From: Lunatibacter salilacus
GTDB lineage: Bacteria; Bacteroidota; Bacteroidia; Cytophagales; Cyclobacteriaceae
DNA length: 64,000 nucleotides
Direction of reading: 5' to 3'
Assembly: GCF_009797935.1 (NCBI RefSeq)
Contig: NZ_VOLC01000002.1
Span: 521,142 to 585,141 of the forward strand
Shown here: piece by piece, positions 1 through 8,761 of the stretch
Numbering within the stretch: position 1 is the first letter of the stretch
Layout of the letters: each line of letters starts with the position of its first letter
Notes under the pieces: model-generated
The model's input: only the letters and a program-made list of their open reading frames with translations
What the model was told of the DNA's origin: nothing
The model's database searches: none
Position numbers and translations under genes: made by a program

Positions 1-1137
1 TAAATTTTGTATGAGTCCATTAAGCAACCCATCATTAATCCCTACCACCGAAGGTGCCACCACCTCCTCGTAACTTTCACCTTTCCGCTCCAGGTACTCC
101 CGAAGGGAATTATAATAAGAAAGCTCAAACTCTATCGCCTGGATATTTTCTTCCAATGCCCGTATATTGTTCAGCACACCACCAAATTCGGCATTCACAT
201 CCAGTAATTTATTGCTAACCTTGAAGTTCTGCATCCTTCTTTCCACCGAATTCAGCGAGTCCTCCACGATATACAGTTGCTCGTCTATAAATCGCAGTGC
301 GTTTTCGGAAATTTGGTTTTTTTCCCTAAGGTCATATTCCAAAAACGAATCCATGAGTGCATTGACGTAATCACTCCCCTTATCTACTACCTTGGTAACG
401 GTGCTTACTTCCAGAACTGTTCCATAATTGATCAAAGGACGCACCTGCACGTTCCCAGCATATTGTTCCACCAAGGTATTTGGGTGGTGCATGATGAACC
501 CGACCTCGTCTCCAATCCGGGAAGAATTCGTTAAATGTACTGTAAATTTCGCTTTGGCGCCTGTGACTTCTTCTCCAAAGCGATGCACTCCGTTAAAAAT
601 ATCCACCTCGGAATAGTCAGGTTGGACTCCAAAATTCAACCATTCCAAGAAATGTTTCTCCTGCCTTCCAATAATATATTCTTCCTCTGATAGAATTTCA
701 AGACTCATTCTCCTTCCCTCAAGCTGAGGGTAATCCCAATCCACCTCAATGTGGATCGGCGAGTTTTTATACATCTCGATTTCCTTAATGTTGGTTGCGG
801 CCAAATAGGTGACATCAAAATGTACCTTCTTTAGCGCTTCGGCAGCGAGATTTTTGGACGTAAACAACAGGATGTCATTAGTCAGGTTTTCACTTCCGGT
901 GAAAATATTTGACCGGTCGAGCACCCTGACTTCCGGAGAAGCATTCCTCTTTATCATCACACTCCCCTTCACCTCAAACCGCTCTACGGTATAACGGTGA
1001 AACAGAAACACAGCAATCAACCCAATAGTGATGAAAAGAGCATATAAAGGCCAGTACCTCGAGTACTTTATGATATAGTACTTGATATCAATGGGTTTTT
1101 CCTGCTCCTCAAATTTTGATAAATCCAGATTCTCCAT
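1..1137 (-). CDS. Wzc/GumC-like polysaccharide chain-length protein (partial, N-terminal 379 aa)
   Basis: The reading frame starts at 1137 and runs off the left edge with no stop, so only the N-terminal 379 residues are visible. It opens with a short cytoplasmic stretch, a membrane segment (about residues 24-45, following YSRYWPLY), then a Wzz-type periplasmic domain with a coiled-coil-like region near the left edge. Wzz/Wzc proteins form inner-membrane oligomers that set the length of exported polysaccharide. Whether this copy carries the C-terminal tyrosine-kinase domain cannot be seen. Its start lies 2 nt after the stop of the Wza-like gene, so the two are translationally coupled. It is a paralogue of the complete protein at 38270-40693. 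Confidence 0.88.
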   Translation of the reverse strand, partial: MENLDLSKFEEQEKPIDIKYYIIKYSRYWPLYALFITIGLIAVFLFHRYTVERFEVKGSVMIKRNASPEVRVLDRSNIFTGSENLTNDILLFTSKNLAAEALKKVHFDVTYLAATNIKEIEMYKNSPIHIEVDWDYPQLEGRRMSLEILSEEEYIIGRQEKHFLEWLNFGVQPDYSEVDIFNGVHRFGEEVTGAKAKFTVHLTNSSRIGDEVGFIMHHPNTLVEQYAGNVQVRPLINYGTVLEVSTVTKVVDKGSDYVNALMDSFLEYDLREKNQISENALRFIDEQLYIVEDSLNSVERRMQNFKVSNKLLDVNAEFGGVLNNIRALEENIQAIEFELSYYNSLREYLERKGESYEEVVAPSVVGINDGLLNGLIQNL

Positions 1138-1139
1138 AA

Positions 1140-1949
1140 TTAAAAAATCCCTGAGGTGACACCGTAAATAAATAAAATTGCGGTAAGTATGGAGATGCCG
1201 AGTTGCAACGAGGCCGATAAACTATCTCCGGATCCAATTTGCCTAATTTGCATGGGCTGAAGGTAAAGAATATCGTTGTTCTGTATGAAATAAAACGGCG
1301 AGGCCAACAGGTGCCGGTCGTTTAGGTTTATTTGATGGATTCTTACACCCCCATCATATTGTCTTATAATGAAGAGCTCGTTTTTTTTGGCTAGGATATT
1401 TGATTCCCCGGACATGGCCAGTGCATCAAATATCGTAGCCCGATTTTTCAAAATCACTTTTGTCCCTGTACTTGTAAATTCCCCTAAAGCTGTAAAGCGT
1501 ATTCCGCCTATACGCACCCGCACATCTACTTCTTCTTTAAAATAGGAATTAATGGCCAGTTGAATGGTGTCTCTTGCTTCCTTCTCCGTCAAACCGGAAA
1601 GCTGCACCAAGCCCAATTTAGGTATACGAACATTACCGTCTTTGTCCAAGGAATATCCGGAAAAATAAAACACATCCATAGCACCTCCCATGCCACCGCC
1701 CCCCATTCGGGCGTTGTTTGCCCCTTTATATTCAAAAGCCTTCAAGAGATCCTCGTTGCTTGATGCAAAGTCAATATCAACGATATCAAAGGGCTGCAAC
1801 ACATATTCATAATCGACCTCAGCATAGGGGATAAATTCCTCCAGTTCAATGGGGACCTCTCCCGGAAGATTCTGCAGGTAGTTTATCCGCCTGTTGCTTA
1901 CGCAGGAAGAAAGGTAAATTACCACAAAAATCACTAGCACATTTCTCAT
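1140..1949 (-). CDS. Wza-like outer-membrane polysaccharide export lipoprotein
   Basis: This 269-residue protein belongs to the polysaccharide biosynthesis/export family. The ATG at 1949 is preferred because it is followed directly by a signal peptide with lipobox LSSC (Cys16); an in-frame start 15 codons upstream would bury it. The N-terminal half carries the Poly_export domain and the second half an SLBB-like domain (GGIRFTALGEF onward). A hydrophobic C-terminal helix fits an outer-membrane pore helix. It should form the outer-membrane channel partner of the Wzc-like protein encoded 2 nt downstream. It closely resembles the protein at 37450-38250, including NDRHLLASPFYFIQ versus LDRNIVHTPFYFIQ. 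Confidence 0.93.
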   Translation of the reverse strand: MRNVLVIFVVIYLSSCVSNRRINYLQNLPGEVPIELEEFIPYAEVDYEYVLQPFDIVDIDFASSNEDLLKAFEYKGANNARMGGGGMGGAMDVFYFSGYSLDKDGNVRIPKLGLVQLSGLTEKEARDTIQLAINSYFKEEVDVRVRIGGIRFTALGEFTSTGTKVILKNRATIFDALAMSGESNILAKKNELFIIRQYDGGVRIHQINLNDRHLLASPFYFIQNNDILYLQPMQIRQIGSGDSLSASLQLGISILTAILFIYGVTSGIF

Positions 1950-2030
1950 GTATAATCTTTCCAAAGCTATCTGTGACAGACCAAAATTAACCAAATCTAA
2001 CAGTAAAGAAAATTAACGTTATTTTATAAT

Positions 2031-3194
2031 TTATTTATTTTTCCCTTCATCCCAAAGTCTGTAATATTCCTTGAGTATTAACTGATGCATGGATTTTCTG
2101 TCAAATTTTTCCCTGACCTCCTTATTTAATTTCTCCGCATATTCCTGCATCAGCTCCCTCTTGATATATGCAAATTCCATGGCCTCCCGGAGCGCGGCCA
2201 CATTTTTAACCGGGTAGACCAGACCGGTTTTCTTATGGCTGATGATTTCTGTGTTTCCCGGAATGTCTGAGCAGATAATCGGACAAGAAATCGCCCCTGC
2301 TTCAAGCAGCACGTTTGGAAATCCCTCCCTGTGAGACGGGTGGATTAGTACATCTGAAATTGCCATGTAGTAGGCTACGTGATCTGTCCACTCAACATGA
2401 ACGATTCGGGGGTGGTCTTTTATTCGGTTGATAGTCTGATTCGAAACGGGATTTAGGTCTTGTTCAAAGGAGCCTAAAAGTACGAGCTTAGCCTTGTTGT
2501 TTATTTTAGAACTCAAGTAAGCTTCAATCAAATCCTCTACTCCCTTGTCTTTGACCAACCTGCCCACTACCAGCATGACAAATTCTTCATCACCAGGTGC
2601 CACCCGCATGGTAGCTGCCACCAAGTGGTTTTCTTGAAGTTGATACCTGTCATACTGATCCAAATCGACTCCGTTGGAAGAGCCGTGACCGATGACAGTC
2701 ACCTTATTCGGTTCCACTAATTTCTCATCTATAATCAGTTGCCTCAACGAAGACGCATTTGGCCAGACTTCCTTGGCCAGACTATAGGTTAATTTCTCCA
2801 AAAACACCAACAGACGCTGCTTATTGCCCTCGACTGCCTGGTAGGGCAATCCTGCAAGAGTGTGAATCCGAATATCTATACCTGCCAAGCGGGCTGCCAA
2901 CATAGACAACAAACCAGCCTTTGGGGTGTGTGAATGAACGATATCCGGGTTTTCCCTTCGAAACAGTTTATAAAGGTGCCATAGACATTTCAAATCCTGA
3001 ACCGGTGTGAATTTTCGGGTAAATGGGATTTCCTCGTGGAGACATCCCTCATATTTGACAACCTGATCCCTCTCCTTACCTGGCGCACTCACCATCAAGA
3101 CTTCCCAGCCTGCAGATTTCATGAATTTCATCTGCCCGCGAAGGAGGAGTTTTAAAGAAAGTGGAACAGTTGTAATCCGGATTAGTTTTGGCAT
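2031..3194 (-). CDS. Glycosyltransferase family 4 (GT-B)
   Basis: This 387-residue protein has the two-Rossmann GT-B layout. The N-terminal acceptor domain holds VHSHTPKAGLL, and the C-terminal nucleotide-sugar domain holds GRLVKDKGVEDL and the E-x7-E type motif EGFPNVLLE. It lies 81 bp upstream of the wza-like gene on the same strand, so it probably contributes a sugar to the polymer exported by that module. The sequence resembles WbnK/PelF-like or capsular GT4 enzymes; donor and acceptor cannot be read from it. Confidence 0.9.
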   Translation of the reverse strand: MPKLIRITTVPLSLKLLLRGQMKFMKSAGWEVLMVSAPGKERDQVVKYEGCLHEEIPFTRKFTPVQDLKCLWHLYKLFRRENPDIVHSHTPKAGLLSMLAARLAGIDIRIHTLAGLPYQAVEGNKQRLLVFLEKLTYSLAKEVWPNASSLRQLIIDEKLVEPNKVTVIGHGSSNGVDLDQYDRYQLQENHLVAATMRVAPGDEEFVMLVVGRLVKDKGVEDLIEAYLSSKINNKAKLVLLGSFEQDLNPVSNQTINRIKDHPRIVHVEWTDHVAYYMAISDVLIHPSHREGFPNVLLEAGAISCPIICSDIPGNTEIISHKKTGLVYPVKNVAALREAMEFAYIKRELMQEYAEKLNKEVREKFDRKSMHQLILKEYYRLWDEGKNK

Positions 3195-3254
3195 GTAGCT
3201 GTTAAACGTTAAAAAGTCAAAGATATGACTAAATTAGAAAATTATACACATTTC

Positions 3255-6200
3255 CTATTCAAAGCTATCGCCAGATAGTATCCGAACCGTGCCGCCATGT
3301 CGGAGGACTTCAACTCTTTCTACCTCTAATCCCAAATAGACCTTCCTGCTCGACTGGGACAGAAACCCGGAACCAACATAAAACTCAACTTTCCTTATCC
3401 TTCCATCGGTATAGCGGATTAGAGCAGACAAATCGGAAGGATTGGGTTCGAAAAATTTTCCTTCGGAATTTTGAACTTCAAAAAGTTTCAGCTTCCCTCT
3501 GTTTTGTGAGGCTATTACCGTGGGCTTGTTGGCAGGATCCGACAGGGTCACCAAAGCTTTTGCGTCTCCAAAAACGGCAAACCCACTTTTTGCGGAACCT
3601 ATCGCCTCAAAATTACCGGCTCCGTCACCTTTGAGCCAGAGCCCGGTCAGGGCATCAAGCCGTCCGGAAAACACTTCATTCCCATAATCATTTCCCACCA
3701 GCAGTGCATCCAAGTGTCCGTCCCCATCGACATCCATGGAGATCATGCCGTAAATGGGGGCCACCTGCGCCAAGCGGGGCAACTCTTTCCAGGCAAAGGT
3801 GCCATCGCCCAAGTTTTCCAGGTACACACTGGCCATTTGATTGGCCTCTAGCACCAATGCTCCATCAAGTTCCTCAGAGGTGAAGATTTCCTCCTTTCCG
3901 GCTCTTCCATAACTTTTAAAATTATGAAATTTTCTTCGGAAAATAGGACTCTGACCATACAAATCTTCCCAAAAATGAACCGGATAAGGTCTAAAGGCTA
4001 ACTTCTCATCTTTAAAATAGGAAAAAATGACAGGATCCACACTCTGATTTTTGTCAAAATCCTTGGCATAAAGTGTAAGTGGGTGCTCCTGCGTCACCCG
4101 ATAAAAATTATTCAATCCCCAATTGCCTATCAGATAGTCCGTATCACCATCTCCGTCAAAGTCTCCCGCAGTAATACCATTCCACCATCCTGTCATCCCC
4201 TGCAGTCCCGTATCGGTCGCTTTTATTAAGGAATCTCCGGTATTTCTAAAAAAAGTGATTTCCATAAATTCCCCCACCACCAGAAGGTCCACCCTTCCAT
4301 CGCCGTCATAATCTGTCCACAGGGCATCAGTCACCATGCCAATCCTATGCAATTCGGGAGCTACGTCAAGTGTGACATCTACAAACTTACCCTCCTTGTT
4401 TTTTAAAACCCTGTTTTCCCCTGGCATTGGATATTGACCCTGCTCCGAACGGCCTCCTACAAATAGATCCAACCAACCGTCCCCATCCATATCTGCTGCC
4501 CTGACCACGGTCCCGCTATTGGGATTGAAGGGCAGGGCAGTTGTGTCCAATGAAAAATTGCCTTTTCCGTCATTCCATAAAATTCTGTCCTGATAGACGG
4601 ATTCTCCCGGCGCATATTCATTACTTCCGCTTACGGCATATAAGTCCAGGTCACCGTCATTGTCAAAGTCAGCTAATAAAAGCCCCATATCCTCCGGCAC
4701 ACTCTCTTCCCGATCCCCCAGCTCATGGGAATAAAAGGTACCACCTGGTTTTTGAAATAAAATAGTTTGTGGATATCCGGCGGAGCCTCCAACAAGCAAA
4801 TCTTCCATTCCATCCCCATTAATATCTCCTACAGCAAGTCCAGGACCATATTGGGAAAGCTTGTGGGGCAGTGTCCGCTGAAGGTTAAAATCAATCCGGT
4901 CCCTTTCCTGATGCAGATAATCCACTCCTTTTTCCTCCGTAACATCCAATAGAACATTGGGAGCTTCTACCAATCCAAATGAGGGCCCTTTCAAAGTATC
5001 CGGGGAGGCAGCTGATATATCCAATTCCAATACCTGATTGACAGGTATATCCCTAAGGACTTGTCTTCTCCCCTCCTGCCAACGCACTTCCAAGGATGCT
5101 ACCTTGTCCGCAGTCCCAACACCAAAGTGAACTACTTCTTCTACCGTGGACATATATCCCCTTGCCAGATGGTTCTGGTGGTATTGATATGAGTTTTCGT
5201 CTACCTGCATCCAGATTTTGGCTCCCAGACCTTGGGGGTTTTCAGCGGTCCCTTTCAGCCGGATTCTTACATAATTATTCCCATCGTTTTCCAACGGGTT
5301 CAGTTGGTTTTCAAAGACAAATGCCTCCCCATTTATGTTGTTGACCACATAATCCAGATCTCCATCTAAATCTAAATCCACAAAAACGGCCCCGTTAGAA
5401 AAGGAAGGATGGTCGATACCCCAGGCTGCACTTACATTTTCAAAGGAAAGATTTCCCATATTTCGAAAGGCGTAATTGGGGATTTTTACAATGGGTATGG
5501 AGTCCAAGAGAATTGTGGGAGATGCAGTTGCACCCATATCCGCTCTGAAATTGGTAAAATCCTTATCCGTAATATCGCGGGGATACCCGTTGGTTACCAT
5601 CAAATCCCTCCTACCATCATTGTCCATGTCCACCAATAATGGAGACCAACTCCAGTCCGTCTGAAAAACGCCCGCCATATGCCCTATTTCACTGAACGGA
5701 ACCCCCATACCGTTGTTCAGGTGAAGCATGTTCCGCACATACTGGTATTCATAGCCCCATGCCTCATTGTTCACGTAGGTTTGATAGGAGTTTTTACTGA
5801 TGGTAGTCTTCATCCGGTAATTGGTCTCGGCCAGCATATCCAAGGTGATTAGGTCAAAAAGCCCGTCATTGTTGATATCCCCCACATCCACGCCCATCGA
5901 AAAGTAACTTTGATGCCGGATATAATCGGTAATCCGGTTAGTAAATGTCCCGTTCTGGTTGTTAATGTATAGGATATCGTTGGACAGGTAGTCATTGCTG
6001 ACATAAATATCCGGCCATCCGTCCTCATTGAAGTCCGCAATGGCTACGCCTAGGCCATACCCCTCAATAAGAATACCGGCCTCGTCACTTACATCGGTAA
6101 ATGTCCCGTCACCGTTGTTATTATAGAGGCGGTCATTGTTCCCTGCTGTTCCGTCGGTGATTTTATCCCTGTATACGCCCGGAAGGGAGGTAACCAAAAG

Positions 6201-6803
6201 ATTATTCAGTACATACAAGTCTAGGAGACCATCGTTATCAAAATCGAGGAAGACCGCTGACATGCTATACCCTTTTTCCGCTATACCATATTTCTCTGCC
6301 TGTTCTTCAAAAACTGGAATGCAGTCCTTGTTCACTCCTTGGTTTACAAATAACATATTTGCCCGACTTAGGGAGTCCTTCTTCATAGCTGCACACACAT
6401 ACAGGTCCATCAGCCCGTCCCTATTTACATCCACCACGGTTACGCCAGTGCTCCATTTCCCTATGGCTTTGATTCCAGCCTGTTCAGATACATCCTCAAA
6501 AGTCAGGTTTCCCCTATTCAGATAAAGTTTGTTGGGCACTTCATTACCGGAAAAAAATAGATCCGGCAAACCGTCATTATTGAAATCCCCAACAGCAACT
6601 CCTCCGCCGTTAAAGATAAATTCTTCCGTCAGTATATTTACCGAATCGGATTCGGTGATGTCGTTGCTAAAGGTGATGTTGGTATGGCTGGCGGGCAAAA
6701 GCCTGAAGAGCTTTTCTTCGGGTGTTGAACAGGAAAAAAGAGCAATTAAGGCAGCTACAGGGATAGATTTGAAAAAAACATAAAGGTTTCCGAAGCGGCG
6801 CAT
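3255..6803 (-). CDS. CRTAC1-type FG-GAP/VCBS-repeat lipoprotein with UnbV domain
   Basis: This 1182-residue secreted lipoprotein (lipobox ALFSC, Cys25) is built from about thirteen calcium-binding FG-GAP/VCBS repeats of the type DFNNDGLPDLFFSG, which normally fold into beta-propellers. Between two propeller halves (about residues 500-600) lies an ASPIC/UnbV-type segment (GLGAKIW ... HFGVG ... VRWQEG). Such proteins are common beside SusC/SusD pairs in Bacteroidota and are thought to bind ligands at the cell surface; no enzymatic role is established. The gene lies 160 bp downstream of susD on the same strand, but a strong terminator separates them, so co-expression would need read-through or a second promoter. 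Confidence 0.9.
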   Translation of the reverse strand: MRRFGNLYVFFKSIPVAALIALFSCSTPEEKLFRLLPASHTNITFSNDITESDSVNILTEEFIFNGGGVAVGDFNNDGLPDLFFSGNEVPNKLYLNRGNLTFEDVSEQAGIKAIGKWSTGVTVVDVNRDGLMDLYVCAAMKKDSLSRANMLFVNQGVNKDCIPVFEEQAEKYGIAEKGYSMSAVFLDFDNDGLLDLYVLNNLLVTSLPGVYRDKITDGTAGNNDRLYNNNGDGTFTDVSDEAGILIEGYGLGVAIADFNEDGWPDIYVSNDYLSNDILYINNQNGTFTNRITDYIRHQSYFSMGVDVGDINNDGLFDLITLDMLAETNYRMKTTISKNSYQTYVNNEAWGYEYQYVRNMLHLNNGMGVPFSEIGHMAGVFQTDWSWSPLLVDMDNDGRRDLMVTNGYPRDITDKDFTNFRADMGATASPTILLDSIPIVKIPNYAFRNMGNLSFENVSAAWGIDHPSFSNGAVFVDLDLDGDLDYVVNNINGEAFVFENQLNPLENDGNNYVRIRLKGTAENPQGLGAKIWMQVDENSYQYHQNHLARGYMSTVEEVVHFGVGTADKVASLEVRWQEGRRQVLRDIPVNQVLELDISAASPDTLKGPSFGLVEAPNVLLDVTEEKGVDYLHQERDRIDFNLQRTLPHKLSQYGPGLAVGDINGDGMEDLLVGGSAGYPQTILFQKPGGTFYSHELGDREESVPEDMGLLLADFDNDGDLDLYAVSGSNEYAPGESVYQDRILWNDGKGNFSLDTTALPFNPNSGTVVRAADMDGDGWLDLFVGGRSEQGQYPMPGENRVLKNKEGKFVDVTLDVAPELHRIGMVTDALWTDYDGDGRVDLLVVGEFMEITFFRNTGDSLIKATDTGLQGMTGWWNGITAGDFDGDGDTDYLIGNWGLNNFYRVTQEHPLTLYAKDFDKNQSVDPVIFSYFKDEKLAFRPYPVHFWEDLYGQSPIFRRKFHNFKSYGRAGKEEIFTSEELDGALVLEANQMASVYLENLGDGTFAWKELPRLAQVAPIYGMISMDVDGDGHLDALLVGNDYGNEVFSGRLDALTGLWLKGDGAGNFEAIGSAKSGFAVFGDAKALVTLSDPANKPTVIASQNRGKLKLFEVQNSEGKFFEPNPSDLSALIRYTDGRIRKVEFYVGSGFLSQSSRKVYLGLEVERVEVLRHGGTVRILSGDSFE

Positions 6804-6912
6804 AGCAACTGGTTAGTATCTCTTAAACTGGTCAAATAGGCTGATATACAAATATAAGGGATTTGTAGGATTTTTCGCAACCCGCCAACTCCTGACCCGG
6901 TTCACGAAAAAA

Positions 6913-6936
6913 GGGGCAGGAAATAATTCCTGCCCC
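6913..6936 (-). terminator. Rho-independent terminator after susD-like gene
   Basis: A perfect 9-bp stem (GGGGCAGGA / TCCTGCCCC) with a 6-nt loop lies 28 bp past the SusD stop. On the minus strand it is followed by a run of six T. It should end the SusC-SusD transcript. Confidence 0.85.
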
Positions 6937-6963
6937 TTTGGTTAAATTAACGCTGTTGGAGTT

Positions 6964-8742
6964 CTATTCAAATGCTGGATCCTGCACCAAAGTAGGAGAT
7001 CCGTCTCTAAAAGATCTTTCGATAGCCTCCAAGGGCACCGGGAAGTATTCATGAACGCCTTTTACAAATTGTGCATTGGCTAAGTATGTTCTCTTGGTAC
7101 GCTCCACTTGCAGGTAAGGAGTCATGACTTCCGCTGCCACACCCCAACGCTGCAAATCAAAGAAACGATGGCCTTCCATGGCAAACTCAAGTCGATTCTC
7201 CATTCTGACAGCCTTGCGGGCAACATCCGCATCGGTCCATGGCGCATCATAGGTATTGATAACGTAGTTAGCTGCCGGCTCTCCGTCGATAACAGTAAAA
7301 CTGTTTCGTTCAGCTCCTTGGGTGGCCCTTGGAACAAAACCAGCAGGATTTGCCGCACGGGTTCTGATCATATTTACCAGTGTTCTAGCTCTCTCCAGGT
7401 TTCCCAACTCTACCTCACATTCAGCGAGCCAAAGAATAACCATCCCAAGCCTCATGATTCGGTAGTTATTGGCAGAAAGTCGGGGGTTTGCGCCGATGCC
7501 GAAAAATGCTGGTTCGGCAATATGCTTTTTCGGTGAATAAGGTCCTGCGTATGCCTGATCCCGGATAAAATCCCGGTTATGGATTTTGTACCCTTTGAAC
7601 AAGATCCCTCTCCTTCCCACGGTATGATCCAACCGGGGATCCAAAGGACCTTGATAAGGAGTATAGGGGGCATTTAATGCAATGCCCTGATCGTTGGTGA
7701 CGTCACTGGCATTGAACGTATCCAATAATGGAAGTCCATCTGCACTCGTTTTATATGCGTTAACCAAATTTTGGGAAGGCTGATAAAACCCGCAGCATCC
7801 CCAAGGATCAGTATAGGGGTAGTTAAGAGTGGTCCCCTCATTGGCGGCCGCAGTTGTGGCACTGGAAATGGAGAATTGAATCTCGAAAATGGACTCTTCG
7901 TTGTTTCTTCTGCCTACTAGGAAGTTCTCTTCAAAGGTGGGAGTTAAGTCAAACCCTCCATTGTCTAAGATATCTTCCAGAACTACCTTTGCTTCCTGTA
8001 GCTTGGCAGTATTGGCTGCGCCAGTATTTTGATCCCAGCCCTGAAACATTTTAGCTTTTGCCAAAAAGGCCTTTGCTGCCCAGTTTGTCGGTCTTCCGAC
8101 TTGTGCCTGAACATCAGGAAGTACATTCGCAGCAGCTTCAAAATCGGCCTCGATGTCAGCCCATATTTCCCTGTCATTAGGCACCTTACTGCTTTCCAAA
8201 TCACCCAATACAAACGTTGCATCATCTATATAGGGTGCTTTTCGCCACATTTTACGCGCTTCAAAATGAAAGAAACCCCTTAAAAATCTGGCTTCAGCAA
8301 CAATCTGAGCTCTTCGTTCGTCAGATACATCATCGGCTTCCTTTAGGGTGTTCAGTGCGTCATTGGCACGGGCCACACCTTTATATACTGCCCTCCATTT
8401 ATTTCGAAGGTGGAGATTAGTTGCCTGAAAATCAAATGTTTCTAAAAAGGACTGCTCAGGCTGATCTCCGGCATCCGTACCTTTATAGGCATCGTCGGAG
8501 ACTACGCCACCGTACACCCAATTGTCAATGGTGCCGTTCCACCCGGATTGGCCATCCAGACCATACCCATCTATCATCGCATAGGCTCCCAATAGAACAC
8601 CTTCAACACCTTGAGCATTTTCTAAGCCTACGGTACTGAACTGTCCCAAAGGAATAGTTTCCAGGAATTCTTCACTGCAGGAAAAGGTCGTCGCACCTAA
8701 CAATAAGCCTGCCGCAGATAATTTTAAATATATACTTTTCAT
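6964..8742 (-). CDS. SusD/RagB-family outer-membrane nutrient-binding lipoprotein
   Basis: This 592-residue lipoprotein has signal peptide and lipobox TTFSC (Cys22), the usual SusD length, a TPR-rich helical N-terminal half (ARANDALNTLKEADD, ARFLRGFFHFEARKMW) and the C-terminal SusD signature near the end (RMENRLEFAMEGHRFFDLQRWG). SusD proteins form a lid over the TonB-dependent SusC channel and bind the substrate at the cell surface. It starts 19 bp after the SusC stop and forms one operon with it. No glycoside hydrolase, peptidase or sulfatase accompanies the pair in this window, so the nutrient is unknown. Confidence 0.96.
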   Translation of the reverse strand: MKSIYLKLSAAGLLLGATTFSCSEEFLETIPLGQFSTVGLENAQGVEGVLLGAYAMIDGYGLDGQSGWNGTIDNWVYGGVVSDDAYKGTDAGDQPEQSFLETFDFQATNLHLRNKWRAVYKGVARANDALNTLKEADDVSDERRAQIVAEARFLRGFFHFEARKMWRKAPYIDDATFVLGDLESSKVPNDREIWADIEADFEAAANVLPDVQAQVGRPTNWAAKAFLAKAKMFQGWDQNTGAANTAKLQEAKVVLEDILDNGGFDLTPTFEENFLVGRRNNEESIFEIQFSISSATTAAANEGTTLNYPYTDPWGCCGFYQPSQNLVNAYKTSADGLPLLDTFNASDVTNDQGIALNAPYTPYQGPLDPRLDHTVGRRGILFKGYKIHNRDFIRDQAYAGPYSPKKHIAEPAFFGIGANPRLSANNYRIMRLGMVILWLAECEVELGNLERARTLVNMIRTRAANPAGFVPRATQGAERNSFTVIDGEPAANYVINTYDAPWTDADVARKAVRMENRLEFAMEGHRFFDLQRWGVAAEVMTPYLQVERTKRTYLANAQFVKGVHEYFPVPLEAIERSFRDGSPTLVQDPAFE

Positions 8743-8761
8743 CTTTTTGCTAAATTTAAAG

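Noticed and set aside
1950..2030. Promoter upstream of the first wza-like gene
   Set aside because: CAAAATTA and CAAATCTA give two -7-like elements on the minus strand, but neither has a -33 element at 19-21 nt, so they may be chance in AT-rich DNA.
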